Shown here piece after piece: positions 8,699 through 18,459 of a stretch of 64,000 nt of DNA. The number at the start of each line of letters is the position of its first letter. Position 1 is the stretch's first letter. The DNA is from Blastococcus tunisiensis (GTDB lineage: Bacteria; Actinomycetota; Actinomycetes; Mycobacteriales; Geodermatophilaceae). The translations under genes were made by a program, and so were the position numbers. Below the pieces are notes generated by a model. The model was not told the origin of the DNA. It did not search any database and saw nothing but the letters and a program-made list of their open reading frames with translations. The stretch covers positions 338,551 to 402,550 of the forward strand of contig NZ_FOND01000002.1 in NCBI RefSeq assembly GCF_900112815.1. Direction: 5' to 3'.

Positions 8699-11473
8699 TC
8701 AGTGGGGATCGACGATCTCGGAGGGGACGCCGAGGGCGACCCCTCCCGGCGCGACGTCCCGCAGGACGAAGGAACGGGCGCCGAGGAAGGCCCCGTCCCC
8801 GACGGTGATCGGCCCGAGCACCGTCGCGTGCGCTCCGAGGTAGACGCCGTCACCGATGACAGGGGCACCCGGGGTTGGGTATGCGGCGCCGACCGACGCG
8901 TACGGGGCCATGACGACGTCGTCCCCGAGCACCGCGTCGCGGACGATGATGATCCCGCGGCCGCCGTGGGCCAGCACGAGCCGCCGCCCGCAGGCCAGCT
9001 CGCCGGGGAGCTCGCAGTTCAGGCCGAGCCGGGCGAAGGCGACCAGCGGCAGGGACAGCACCCGCACCACCGAGGCCACCGGTCCGCGCCGGCGGGTGCC
9101 GTACTGATTGATCCGGAAGATGCCGGCGGCGAGCACGCTGAGCGTGCCACCCCCGCGCCGGCGGTTGACCTCGGCGTCCTCGGCCATCCAGCGGAGCAGC
9201 TCGCGGAAGGAGCCGGGGTGGGTCGGTGCCGCCGGCATGTCGACCGCTGCCCCGGGGGCTCCGGCGCCGGCCAGCCGGGTGAGCTCGCCCAGCGTTGGGG
9301 CGGTGATGAAGTCGGTGATCGGGACGTCCCGACCGACCTCGGTGCGCAGCCGGTGCAGCAGCCCCATCACCTGGCGCGACGTGCCGCCCAGGTCGAAGAA
9401 GTGGTCGTCGGGCTCGGCGGCGGCCAGCCCCAGCGTCTCGCGCCAGATGCGGGCCACGGCCCCCTGCAGGTCGCCGTCGGCGGACGGGCGGCGGGAGGGG
9501 ACGACAGCCGGCGCCGGGGGAGCCGGGAGCCGGCCGTCGAAGGCCAGGACGGCGGCGCGGATCGCGGTCAGGCTGTCGGGGTTGCGCAGGGCCGCCACGT
9601 TGACGACCGGATCACCGTTCACGGCGTCCCGCGCCGCCCGCTCCGAGCGCTTGCCGTTGTGCGTGAGAGGCAGCTCGGGGACGGCCACGACGAGCGACGG
9701 CACGTGCGCCGCCGAGGCCTTACGGCGCAGGGTGCGCCGGATCTCGCGCTCGAGTGTGCCGTCGAGACGGGCGCCGGCGGAGAGGACGAGGAGCAGCACC
9801 ATGCGCGTCGTCCCGGGCCGCGCCCCGTCCCGCTGCTCGACCGCCATCGCCTCGGTGACCGCGTCGATCCCGCGCAGCGCGGTGTAGACCTCGGCCGGAC
9901 CGATCCGGATGCCGTTGACGTTCAGGACGCCGTCGGAGCGCCCGTGCACCCGGGCTGAGCCGTCGGGCGCGAAGTCGATCAGGTCGCCGTGCGTCCAGAC
10001 ACCGGGGTGGTCGGCGAAGTAGGCGCTGTGGAACCGGCTGCCGTCCGGGTCGCGGAGGAAGTGGACCGGCCGCGACGGGAAGGGCGCGCGGCAGACGAGC
10101 TCGCCGACGGCGTCCACGACCTCCGCGCCGTCCTCGTCCACGGCGACGGTGTCCAGACCGAGGCTCCGCGCCTGGCTGCGGCCTCTGCGCACGGGCAGCT
10201 CGGGATGGCCCAGGACGAAGCAGCCGATGATGTCGGTGCCGCCGGAGATCGACTGCAGCGGCTGCGCGCCGACGGCCTCGGCGACCCAGTCGAACTGCCA
10301 GTCGTGCAGGACGGCGCCGGTCGAGAGCACCGACCGCAGCGCGCCGAGGTCGACCTCGTCGGCCGGCTGGTAGCCCTCGTCCTGGCACATCTGCAGGTAT
10401 GGCGGGCTGGTTCCGAGGACGTGCACCTTGTGGTCGGCGGCGAGCTCCCAGAGGGTCTGCGGGCCGGCGATCGGGCCGTCGTAGACCACGACGTGGGCGC
10501 CGACCGCCAGCGCCGACAGCTGCCAGTTCCACATCATCCAGGCGGTGGTCGTGTGGAAGTACAGCGTCTCGCCGGCGCGCAGGTCTCCGTGCAGGCGGTG
10601 CTCTTTCACGTGCTCGAGCAGCGTGCCGCCGGCGCCGTGGACCATCGCCTTGGGTGGACCAGTCGTGCCCGAGGAGAACATGACGAAGAGGGGGTGGTCG
10701 AAGGCTAGGCGCGGCCAGTCCACCGGGTCCCCCTCCTCCGCGGCGAGGTCGGCCCACCGCAGCACGGGGAGGTCACCGAGGTCGGGCAGCGGGCCGCCGT
10801 CCAGCACGACGAGGCGGCGCACCGTGGGTAGGCCGTCGAGCAGGGCCAGGGTGGCGTCCTCGGCGTCCTCCATGCCGGTGCGGTCCAGCAGGAGGAGCAC
10901 GGGCTCGACCTGCTCGAAGCGGCCGAGGAGCGCGGTCGTCCCCATGTCGGGGGTGGCCGTGGAGAGCGTCCCGCCCAGCGCGGCGACCGACAGCGCGGCG
11001 ATCGCCACCCCGGTGGTGTTCGGCGCAATGGCGACCACGCGCTCGCCGGCGGTAAGACCCAGGCGGGAGAGAGCGGCCGCGCCGCGCTGAACCGCCGTGC
11101 GGAGCTCACGGCGGGTCCAGGTCTCCGGCGGGCGGTCGGCGTGCACCCCGGTCAGCGCGGGTGCATCGTCGTCGGCGCCGTCGATCGGGCGCAGGAGCGC
11201 CTCGGCGTAGTTGAGCCGCACGTCCGGGAAGAAGCGCGCGGTCTCCACGTCGGAGCTGGTGCGGACGACGTCGGCCGAGCCGGACCAGGGCAGGCCGGTC
11301 CACTCCAGCAGGGTGCGCCAGAACAACTCCGGGGAGTCTACGGAGAACGCGTGCAGCGCGGAGGGGTCGCGTAGGTCCCGGCGGCTGAGCTCCTCGCAGC
11401 GGTTGCGGAAGTCCGCCAGTTGGGCAGCGGGGAACCGGCGCGCGGCCGCGGCCTCAGGAGTGGGCGTGACCAC
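8699..11473 (-). CDS. Three-domain fusion: acetoacetyl-CoA-synthetase-like adenylation domain, carrier protein, hexapeptide acyltransferase
   Basis: A 924-residue protein with an unusual architecture. Residues about 1-650 form an adenylate-forming enzyme closest to acetoacetyl-CoA synthetase: FSSGTTGPPKAMVHGAGG from 266, TTTAWMMWNWQLSALAVGA, and the late catalytic lysine in THNGKRSERAA. Residues about 655-735 are a phosphopantetheine carrier domain with DDHFFDLGGTS; the predicted attachment residue is Ser699. Residues about 750-924 are a serine-acetyltransferase-like left-handed beta-helix. The last part is strikingly similar to the stand-alone gene at 22995-23612. GTG 11473 has GGAG five bases upstream and overlaps the phosphopantetheinyl transferase gene by 20 bases. 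Inferred role: activates a short acid, holds it as a thioester, and transfers it to a sugar or lipid-linked intermediate. No condensation domain is present, so it is not a standard peptide synthetase. Confidence 0.88.
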   Translation of the reverse strand: MVTPTPEAAAARRFPAAQLADFRNRCEELSRRDLRDPSALHAFSVDSPELFWRTLLEWTGLPWSGSADVVRTSSDVETARFFPDVRLNYAEALLRPIDGADDDAPALTGVHADRPPETWTRRELRTAVQRGAAALSRLGLTAGERVVAIAPNTTGVAIAALSVAALGGTLSTATPDMGTTALLGRFEQVEPVLLLLDRTGMEDAEDATLALLDGLPTVRRLVVLDGGPLPDLGDLPVLRWADLAAEEGDPVDWPRLAFDHPLFVMFSSGTTGPPKAMVHGAGGTLLEHVKEHRLHGDLRAGETLYFHTTTAWMMWNWQLSALAVGAHVVVYDGPIAGPQTLWELAADHKVHVLGTSPPYLQMCQDEGYQPADEVDLGALRSVLSTGAVLHDWQFDWVAEAVGAQPLQSISGGTDIIGCFVLGHPELPVRRGRSQARSLGLDTVAVDEDGAEVVDAVGELVCRAPFPSRPVHFLRDPDGSRFHSAYFADHPGVWTHGDLIDFAPDGSARVHGRSDGVLNVNGIRIGPAEVYTALRGIDAVTEAMAVEQRDGARPGTTRMVLLLVLSAGARLDGTLEREIRRTLRRKASAAHVPSLVVAVPELPLTHNGKRSERAARDAVNGDPVVNVAALRNPDSLTAIRAAVLAFDGRLPAPPAPAVVPSRRPSADGDLQGAVARIWRETLGLAAAEPDDHFFDLGGTSRQVMGLLHRLRTEVGRDVPITDFITAPTLGELTRLAGAGAPGAAVDMPAAPTHPGSFRELLRWMAEDAEVNRRRGGGTLSVLAAGIFRINQYGTRRRGPVASVVRVLSLPLVAFARLGLNCELPGELACGRRLVLAHGGRGIIIVRDAVLGDDVVMAPYASVGAAYPTPGAPVIGDGVYLGAHATVLGPITVGDGAFLGARSFVLRDVAPGGVALGVPSEIVDPH

Positions 11474-12188
11474 GGGTGCTCCGCTCTGCTGCCGCCAGGG
11501 GGGCGGGGATGGAGTCGGGGAGGGTCGCGATGCTCGCGACGTGCCCCGGAGGCGCGAGCAGGGCGCGGATCCGCCAGCCCGCGACCAGTGTGTCGAACCT
11601 GCCGACACCGACGTCGAGATCGGCCAGCGTGTCGGTGAGCCCGGTGCCGAGCCCTTTGAGGAGGGACTCTTTGCGCGTCCAGCAGCGGGCGGCGGCGAGG
11701 CCGCGCGCCGCGGGCGGCAGGGCGACGAGCGCGCGGGTCTCGGCGGGGGAGAGCCAGCCCTCGGCCAGCACCTCGTCCCGCCAGTCGAGGACCGGCTCGG
11801 CGTCGATGCCGAGCCGCTGCCCGGTGCTGACGGCGACCAGCCCGACGCCCGCGCTGCGCGTGCAGCTGACGTCCGCACCCGGCACGTCGAGCTCCGGGCG
11901 GCCGTCCGCCCCCTCCCGCAGCGGTACCGCCTCCGGGAGGAGGCCCAGCACGTCGCCGGCCAGGCGGCGCAGGCCCGCCCGGGTCAGGATCCGCTGCCGG
12001 GCGACCACGGGAGCCGCGCGGTCGGCGTAGGCCAGTTCGGCAGGCGACAGCAGCAGCCGCGCGCGGGCGACGGCAGTGTCGTCCGCGTCCAGGCGCACGG
12101 TCGAAACAGCGGCCTCCCTCAGCCGCGCGGACCTGGGGACGATCGGCGGGGCGCGATGTCCTGCGACCGCGACCGACATGATGGACAT
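11454..12188 (-). CDS. 4'-phosphopantetheinyl transferase (Sfp/Gsp type)
   Basis: Transfers phosphopantetheine from CoA to the conserved serine of carrier proteins. The 244-residue product has the two family signatures, GIDAE at about 127-131 (Mg2+ ligands) and WTRKESLLK at about 170-178; the preceding motif reads SCTRSAG. ATG 12188 is the first plausible start; ATG 12179, three residues later, has better spacing to GGGAG and may be the true one. It overlaps the adenylation/carrier fusion by 20 bases on the same strand. The carrier domain of that fusion is therefore its likely dedicated substrate. The pair diverges from mfd. Confidence 0.9.
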   Translation of the reverse strand: MSIMSVAVAGHRAPPIVPRSARLREAAVSTVRLDADDTAVARARLLLSPAELAYADRAAPVVARQRILTRAGLRRLAGDVLGLLPEAVPLREGADGRPELDVPGADVSCTRSAGVGLVAVSTGQRLGIDAEPVLDWRDEVLAEGWLSPAETRALVALPPAARGLAAARCWTRKESLLKGLGTGLTDTLADLDVGVGRFDTLVAGWRIRALLAPPGHVASIATLPDSIPAPLAAAERSTRGHAHS

Positions 12189-12385
12189 GCTCCCACCGCG
12201 GGCCCGGCCCGACCTCCCCCCTTGGGGCGAAAGCACTGGTCGGCGCACCGGTTGGGGATGCGGCTGTCGCCCGCGGGCGCCGGTGGTCCGCCGACGCGGT
12301 CGCGCGACGCGGGCTAACCTCGACGGAGGCCCCTGCCGCAGACGGCGGTGTGCGCGGCCGCCAGATCTCCAGGAGTGGACCCCCC

Positions 12386-15300
12386 GTGACCTTGCGCGGC
12401 GTGCTCGACGTCGTCCTCACCGATCCCGGCATGGCGCGCGTCGTGGCCTCGGCCGGGCGCGCCTCGCTGGCGGTCACCGCGCCGCCGCCGGTCCAGCCGC
12501 TGGTCGCCGGCGCCCTCGCGGCCGCCGCGCCGGGCGCCGGGGTGCCGGTGCTCGTGGTCACCGCCGGGGAGCGGGACGCCGACCAGGTCGCCGACCTGCT
12601 CCGCTGCGTCGTCCCGGGACGCCGGGTCGAGACCTTCCCCGCGTGGGAGACGCTGCCGCACGAGCGGCTCAGCCCCCGGGCGGACACGGTCGGTCGCCGC
12701 CTCGCTGTGCTGCGCGACCTGACCCACCCCGGCGAGAACGGGACGATCGACGTCCTGGTCGCACCGGTGCGCAGCGCGCTGCAGCCGCTCGCGCCCGGGC
12801 TGGGCGACCTGGTCCCGGTCGAGCTGAAGCCCGGCGACAGCGCGGACCTCGACGACGTCGCCCGCGCCCTGGTCGACGCCGCCTACACCCGCGTGGAGCT
12901 GGTCGAGAAGCGTGGCGAGTTCGCGCTCCGCGGCGGCCTGCTGGACGTCTTCCCGCCGACCGAGCCGCACCCGGTGCGGGTGGAGTTCTGGGGCGACGAG
13001 GTCGACGAGCTGCGCTACTTCTCCGCCGCCGACCAGCGCTCGCTGGACGAGCGCCCCGAGCGGCTGTGGGCCCCGCCGTGCCGGGAGCTGCTGCTCTCGC
13101 CGGAGGTCCGTGAGCGGGCCGCCGCGCTGGCCGTCGAGCACCCGGAGCTGGCCGAGATCCTCGGCAAGCTGGCCGAGGGCATCGCGGTGGAGGGGATGGA
13201 GTCGCTGATCCCGGCGCTGGTGGCCGGCAAGATGCAGCTGCTCACCGACCTCGTGCCGAAGGGCACGCACGTGCTGGTGTGCGACCCCGAGCGGGTGCGC
13301 ACCCGCTCGGCCGACCTGGTGCGCACCGCCGAGGAGTTCCTCGCCGCGTCCTGGTCGACGGCCGCGGAGGCTGGCCAGGCGCCGATCGACCTCGGGGCGT
13401 CGTCGTTCAAGGACCTCGCCGAGGTGGAGACCGCGGCCCGGATCCGCGGGCTGCCGTGGTGGACCACCGGCGCCTTCACTCTCCAGGCCGAGGACGACGA
13501 CGAGCAGGTCACCCTCGACGCCACGACCGTCGACCGATTCTCCGGCGACGTGCCGAAGGCCGTCGAGCAGGTGCGCGCCTGGACCCGGGACGACTGGCGG
13601 GTCGTCGTCACCTTCGCCGGGCCGGGGCCGGCGCAGCGGGCCGCCGACCAGTTCGCCGAGGCCGACCTCGGCGTCCGGCTGGTGCCCGACATCGGCGCCG
13701 TCCCCGACGCGGGCCTCGCGCACGTCACCCAGGGCAACCTGGAGTCCGGCTTCGCCTTCCCCGGGATCGGGCTGGCGCTGCTCACCGAGCACGACCTCAC
13801 CGGCCAGCGCGGCACCTCGATGCGCGACACGGCGAAGATGCCGGCCCGCCGGCGCAACGCCGTCGACCTGGCCCAGCTGCAGCCCGGCGACCTCGTCGTC
13901 CACGAGCAGCACGGCATCGGCCGCTACATCGAGATGATCAGCCGCACGGTGAACGGCGGGCAGCGCGACTACCTGATCGTCGAGTACGCGCCGTCGCGGC
14001 GGAACCAGCCGCCGGACCGGCTGTTCGTGCCGACCGACGCCCTCGACCAGCTCACCCGCTACGTCGGCGGCGAGGCGCCGGCGCTGTCGAAGCTGGGCGG
14101 CGCGGACTGGCAGAAGACGAAGAACTCCGCGCGCAAGGCGGTCAAGCAGATCGCCGCGGAGCTGATCCGGCTGTACTCCGCGCGCATGGCGACGAAGGGC
14201 CACGCGTTCGGGCCGGACACCGTGTGGCAGCGCGAGCTCGAGGACGCCTTCCCGTTCCAGGAGACGCCCGACCAGCTCGGCGCGATCGACGAGGTCAAGG
14301 CCGACATGATGCAGCCGGTCCCGATGGACCGGATCATCTGCGGCGACGTCGGCTACGGGAAGACCGAGATCGCGGTGCGGGCGGCGTTCAAGGCGGTGCA
14401 GGACGGCAAGCAGGTCGCCGTCCTGGTGCCGACGACACTGCTGGCCAACCAGCATTTCAAGACCTTCTCGGAGCGATTCGCGCAGTTCCCGGTGACGGTC
14501 GCCGTGCTGTCCCGGTTCCAGTCGAAGACCGAGAGCGACGAGATCATCCGCAAGCTGGCCGCGGGGGAGATCGACGTGCTCGTCGGCACCCACCGGCTGC
14601 TGCAGCCGACCACCCGGTTCAAGGAGCTCGGCCTGGTGATCGTCGACGAGGAGCAGCGCTTCGGCGTCGAGCACAAGGAGTACCTGAAGAGCGTGCGGAC
14701 GGCGGTGGACGTGCTCTCGATGTCCGCGACGCCGATCCCGCGCACGCTGGAGATGTCGCTGACCGGCATCCGGGAGATGTCGACGATCCTCACCCCGCCC
14801 GAGGAGCGGCACCCGGTGCTGACCTACGTCGGCGCGTGGGAGGACAAGCAGATGGCGGCGGCGATCCGCCGCGAGCTGCTGCGCGACGGCCAGGTGTTCG
14901 TGATCCACAACCGGGTGCAGTCGATCGACAAGGCGGCGGCGAAGATCCGCAACCTGGTGCCCGAGGCCCGCGTGGCGGTCGGCCATGGGCAGATGAAGGA
15001 GCACGAGCTCGAGCGGATCATGGTCGGCTTCTGGGAGAAGGAGTACGACGTCCTGGTGGCGACGACGATCGTCGAGTCGGGCCTGGACATCCCGAACGCC
15101 AACACGCTGATCGTCGACCGCGCGGACACCTTCGGCCTCTCCCAGCTGCACCAGATCCGGGGCCGGGTGGGCCGCGGCCGCGAGCGGGCGTACGCCTACT
15201 TCACCTACGACCCGACCCGGCCGCTGACCGAGACTTCGGTCGACCGGCTGACCACGATCGCGCACAACACCGACCTCGGCGCCGGCATGGCGGTGGCGAT

Positions 15301-15955
15301 GAAGGACCTGGAGATCCGCGGGTCGGGCAACCTGCTGGGTGGCGAGCAGTCGGGGCACATCGCCGGCGTCGGGTTCGACCTCTACGTGCGGCTGGTGGGT
15401 GAGGCGGTGGCCGACTACCGGTCGCAGGTGACCGGCGAGTCCGCGCCGGTCGAGCCGCTGGAGGTGCGGGTGGACCTGCCGGTCGACGCCCACCTGCCGC
15501 ACGACTACGTGCCGGGGGAGCGGCTGCGGATGGAGGCCTACCGCAAGGTGGCCTCGGTGCAGACCGACGAGCAGGCGCAGGCCGTGCTCGACGAGCTGAC
15601 CGACCGCTACGGCGCCCCGCCGGCGCCGGTGCTCAACCTGCTCGCCGTGGCCCGCTTCCGGACGGCGATGCGCGCGCTGGGCATCACCGAGGTGTCGCTG
15701 CAGGGCCGGGCGATCCGGATCAGCCCGGTGTCGCTGCCGGAGTCCAAGCAGATGCGGCTGGCGCGCCTCGCCGACGGCGCCTCCTACAAGGCGGCCGTGG
15801 AGACGATCTCGCTCAAGGTGCCGGTCGGCCCCGACCGCCGGACCCCGCTGCGCGACGTCGCCCTGCTGGAGAACCTGCACTCGGTGCTGAAGGCCGTTCT
15901 CGAGCAACCGCAGCAGGCTCCGTCCGCACCCCTGGTCGGTGGTCCGCACCGTTGA
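12386..15955 (+). CDS. mfd: Transcription-repair coupling factor
   Basis: Mfd pushes stalled RNA polymerase off DNA lesions and recruits UvrA. The 1189-residue product is full length. It has a UvrB-like N-terminal module (FPAWETLPHERLSPRADT near 85-105), the CarD-like RNA-polymerase interaction domain from about 498 (QPGDLVVHEQHGIGRY), and a RecG-like helicase with Walker A GDVGYGKTEIA near 653, DEEQRFG near 754 and VATTIVESGLDIPNAN. The C-terminal TRCF domain (SYKAAVETISLKVPV) ends the protein. GTG 12386 has AGGAG ten bases upstream, and a TAACCT -10-like hexamer lies at 12315-12320. It is a housekeeping gene that sits inside the EPS locus. Confidence 0.97.
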   Translation: MTLRGVLDVVLTDPGMARVVASAGRASLAVTAPPPVQPLVAGALAAAAPGAGVPVLVVTAGERDADQVADLLRCVVPGRRVETFPAWETLPHERLSPRADTVGRRLAVLRDLTHPGENGTIDVLVAPVRSALQPLAPGLGDLVPVELKPGDSADLDDVARALVDAAYTRVELVEKRGEFALRGGLLDVFPPTEPHPVRVEFWGDEVDELRYFSAADQRSLDERPERLWAPPCRELLLSPEVRERAAALAVEHPELAEILGKLAEGIAVEGMESLIPALVAGKMQLLTDLVPKGTHVLVCDPERVRTRSADLVRTAEEFLAASWSTAAEAGQAPIDLGASSFKDLAEVETAARIRGLPWWTTGAFTLQAEDDDEQVTLDATTVDRFSGDVPKAVEQVRAWTRDDWRVVVTFAGPGPAQRAADQFAEADLGVRLVPDIGAVPDAGLAHVTQGNLESGFAFPGIGLALLTEHDLTGQRGTSMRDTAKMPARRRNAVDLAQLQPGDLVVHEQHGIGRYIEMISRTVNGGQRDYLIVEYAPSRRNQPPDRLFVPTDALDQLTRYVGGEAPALSKLGGADWQKTKNSARKAVKQIAAELIRLYSARMATKGHAFGPDTVWQRELEDAFPFQETPDQLGAIDEVKADMMQPVPMDRIICGDVGYGKTEIAVRAAFKAVQDGKQVAVLVPTTLLANQHFKTFSERFAQFPVTVAVLSRFQSKTESDEIIRKLAAGEIDVLVGTHRLLQPTTRFKELGLVIVDEEQRFGVEHKEYLKSVRTAVDVLSMSATPIPRTLEMSLTGIREMSTILTPPEERHPVLTYVGAWEDKQMAAAIRRELLRDGQVFVIHNRVQSIDKAAAKIRNLVPEARVAVGHGQMKEHELERIMVGFWEKEYDVLVATTIVESGLDIPNANTLIVDRADTFGLSQLHQIRGRVGRGRERAYAYFTYDPTRPLTETSVDRLTTIAHNTDLGAGMAVAMKDLEIRGSGNLLGGEQSGHIAGVGFDLYVRLVGEAVADYRSQVTGESAPVEPLEVRVDLPVDAHLPHDYVPGERLRMEAYRKVASVQTDEQAQAVLDELTDRYGAPPAPVLNLLAVARFRTAMRALGITEVSLQGRAIRISPVSLPESKQMRLARLADGASYKAAVETISLKVPVGPDRRTPLRDVALLENLHSVLKAVLEQPQQAPSAPLVGGPHR

Positions 15956-16194
15956 AAGTCGGGGGCAGGGCGCTGGATCGTCGGGGGAGGGTAGGACCGA
16001 GGGCGGGGCGTGCCGCCGTGGTGGACGCGCTCCGATTCCTGAGCCGCACCGAGCGTCGTCGCGGGCGCCGCGCCCTGGAGCCAGCGCCTCCGGCCTCCTC
16101 GACGTCCCTCGAATGCATGACGCGTCCCACTCGGATTGGGCAAGAGCCCTCGGTTCCGCCCGCCCGCCCTGAATCGGCTCGGACAATTGACGGC

Positions 16195-16821
16195 ATGGTG
16201 GCCCCCGATCCCTTCAGTGTGCTCGTGGTGTGCACGGGGAACGTCTGCCGTTCCCCGATGGCCGAACGCGTGGGCCGGGCGCACGTGGCCCCGTTGCTTC
16301 CCGACCCGGCCGTCCTCCGGCTCGAGAGCGCCGGAACTCGGGCCGTCGTCGGCGCGGGCATGGATCTGGCCAGCGCCCGCGTCCTGCAGTCACTGGGCGG
16401 GGACCCCGGCGGCTTCGTGGCACGTCAGCTGACCGACCAGATCGCGGGCTCGGCCGACCTCGCTCTGACGATGACCCGGGACCACCGCCGCGACGTCCTC
16501 GCCCGCGCCCCGCGCGCCCTGTCACGTACCTTCACCCTCGTCGAGGCGGCCTGCCTGCTCGACCTCCTCGGCCCCGACGTCGAGTTCCTGGACGCCGGTC
16601 CGGCCGACCGCGCCCGCGCCCTCGTCAAGCACATGGCCAAGGCCCGGGCCTTGCGCCCGAGCAGCGCCACAGACGACGTCGCCGACCCGATCGGCCAGCC
16701 CGACGAGGTCCACGCCACGGTGGGGGAGACCATCGCCGCCGCGATCCGTCCTGTCCTCGGCAGGTTCGCCGAACTCGTCAGCTCCCCGGCCGGAGCTCCG
16801 GCCGCGGACTGGCGGGCGTGA
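16195..16821 (+). CDS. Low-molecular-weight protein-tyrosine phosphatase
   Basis: Cytosolic phosphatase that probably removes phosphate from the Wzc-like tyrosine kinase encoded at 26891, controlling polymer length or export. The P-loop CTGNVCRSP is at 13-21 (nucleophile Cys13, Arg19), and the aspartate loop reads VADPIGQP near 163. At 208 residues it is some 50 longer than the typical 150-160. The extra part lies between the core and the DP loop and contains an Arg/Ala-rich stretch (DRARALVKHMAKARALR). The start at ATG 16195 lacks a good ribosome site. The stop overlaps the start of the next gene (GTGA), so the two are translationally coupled. Confidence 0.85.
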   Translation: MVAPDPFSVLVVCTGNVCRSPMAERVGRAHVAPLLPDPAVLRLESAGTRAVVGAGMDLASARVLQSLGGDPGGFVARQLTDQIAGSADLALTMTRDHRRDVLARAPRALSRTFTLVEAACLLDLLGPDVEFLDAGPADRARALVKHMAKARALRPSSATDDVADPIGQPDEVHATVGETIAAAIRPVLGRFAELVSSPAGAPAADWRA

Positions 16822-18365
16822 CGGTCCCTCCCGGCCCGCACTCCGCCGAGAGTTCGGATCCACCCGCAGTAGGACGGCGCGCCCTGGGCCGCCGCGGGTT
16901 CGTCGTCACCGCACTCGCCGGCGGCACCGTGGTCGGCGCGGCGGCGGCGGCCACCCAGCGTCCCGGCGGCCGCGGCGACGTGGCGACACCGGTCGACGCA
17001 CCCACCGGCGTCACGGTTCTCGCCGGCCCCGGGATCGACGTCTCCGGGACGCGCGACAGCACAGCCGCCCTCCAAGCCACCGTCGACGCCGCTGCCGAAG
17101 GCGCGCAGCTGTGGCTGCCCGGGGGGCTCTACCTGGTCGACGGGATCACCCTCCGGCGCGGGCAGGTCCTGACCGGGCCGTCGGGGCGCTCCTACACCGG
17201 CCGATCCGAGAGCGGGGCGCGGCTGCGGGCCCGCTCCGTCGACTCGGCCGGGCCGGTACTGACCGTCGGCGAACTCGGCGTCGTCACCGACATCGCCGTC
17301 GAGGGGGAGGGGCGGGCCCAGCCGGCAGTCCGCCCCGCCGGTATCGGCGTGGTCCTGGAGCGGGTCACCATGGCCGAGGCATCGGTCGGCTTCGACGCCG
17401 CCTACGTGAGCGGCAGCATCCTCACCGAGTGCCAGATCCACCAGAACGGGACCGGCATCAAGGACATCGTCGACTCCATCGTGCAAAGCACCGTCATCAA
17501 CGCCAACGAGGGCGACGGGATCTCCCTGGCCTCCGGCGCCAACGACAACACGTTCCTCGGCAACAAGGTCGAGTGGAACGACGGCTACGGGGTCCAGGCA
17601 TTTCAGGCCGAGCACAACGTGCTGATCGGTGGCGTCATCGACCGCAACGGCAAGGCCGGCGTGCGACTGGTCGAGTGCTCGCACAGCACGGTCGTGGGCG
17701 CGGTGCTGCGCCGCAACGGAAGGCTCGCCGAGGACACGCCGGACGACGACTGTCACCTCTTCCACGCCGGGTGCACCGGGTTGGTCGTCACCGGCCTCAG
17801 CACGAACTCCGGCAGGGACGACGGCGGGACGAGCGGCTACGACTCCCCGGCGGTCGCCCTTCGCGCTGACGGCGGCACCGATGTGACGATCACCGGCAAC
17901 GACCTGACCGGCTCGACGTCCGGGACCGCCATCGCGACTGCGGCACCCGGCGTCCGCGGGACGCACCTGCTCAACGCCGGGCCCGGCCTGCAGGCCGCGA
18001 CCGGGATCCAGCTGCGGGTCGGCGTCGCGGACCTCGCGGTGGCGGGTGGGTCCACCGAGCCGGCCGTGTTCGCCGTCGACGCCGGGGACGTGGACGGCCC
18101 GGGCCGCGTCTACCGGTTGCTGCTGTCGTACCGGAGCGGCGGGACAGGCACCCGCGGCGCGGCCGAGGCCTTGGTGCTGGTCGGCCGAGGGGACGCAGGG
18201 GCCGAGGCCACCCTCGGTGCAACCGACGACCGGATCGGTGTGGAGTTCGGGCCCACCGGACCGATGCGCGTGACCGCCGACGTCACCGCCGACGGGCGGG
18301 TACTGACCGTCTCGGTCACCAACACAGGTGCCGCCGCGCTCCGGATCCGGCTGGAACTCCTCTAA
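16818..18365 (+). CDS. Tat-exported right-handed beta-helix (pectate-lyase-like) protein
   Basis: A 515-residue secreted protein. The N-terminus carries twin arginines (RRALGRRGFVVTALAGG from residue 20) followed by an Ala-rich hydrophobic stretch, a Tat signal. From about 55 comes the pectate-lyase-superfamily opening (GIDVSGTRDSTAALQATVDAA, LWLPGGLYLVDG). It is followed by parallel beta-helix rungs with repeated Asn-rich turns such as NDNTFLGNKVEWNDGYGV and EHNVLIGGVIDRNGKAGV. A beta-sandwich-like C-terminus ends at 18365. Such proteins cleave or bind polysaccharides; here it probably acts on the EPS made by neighbouring genes. Catalytic residues cannot be assigned. The start overlaps the phosphatase stop. 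Confidence 0.82.
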   Translation: MTVPPGPHSAESSDPPAVGRRALGRRGFVVTALAGGTVVGAAAAATQRPGGRGDVATPVDAPTGVTVLAGPGIDVSGTRDSTAALQATVDAAAEGAQLWLPGGLYLVDGITLRRGQVLTGPSGRSYTGRSESGARLRARSVDSAGPVLTVGELGVVTDIAVEGEGRAQPAVRPAGIGVVLERVTMAEASVGFDAAYVSGSILTECQIHQNGTGIKDIVDSIVQSTVINANEGDGISLASGANDNTFLGNKVEWNDGYGVQAFQAEHNVLIGGVIDRNGKAGVRLVECSHSTVVGAVLRRNGRLAEDTPDDDCHLFHAGCTGLVVTGLSTNSGRDDGGTSGYDSPAVALRADGGTDVTITGNDLTGSTSGTAIATAAPGVRGTHLLNAGPGLQAATGIQLRVGVADLAVAGGSTEPAVFAVDAGDVDGPGRVYRLLLSYRSGGTGTRGAAEALVLVGRGDAGAEATLGATDDRIGVEFGPTGPMRVTADVTADGRVLTVSVTNTGAAALRIRLELL

Positions 18366-18459
18366 GGAACGTCGCCGCACCTGCCGATGAGAGGAGGTCG
18401 GGCACAGCTCCGCCCGACTGCTGCCTGCGCGACGACCGGGAAGGACACCGCAGATCACC

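Noticed and set aside
8699-11473. A non-ribosomal peptide synthetase gene cluster
   Set aside because: There is only one adenylation and one carrier domain, of acetoacetyl-CoA-synthetase type, and no condensation or thioesterase domain.
12314-16186. A 1,290-codon open frame antisense to mfd, and similar long frames opposite many genes
   Set aside because: GC-rich codon bias keeps the antisense frames open; they have low-complexity Arg/Gly/His composition and no recognisable domains, while the mfd frame is clearly real.
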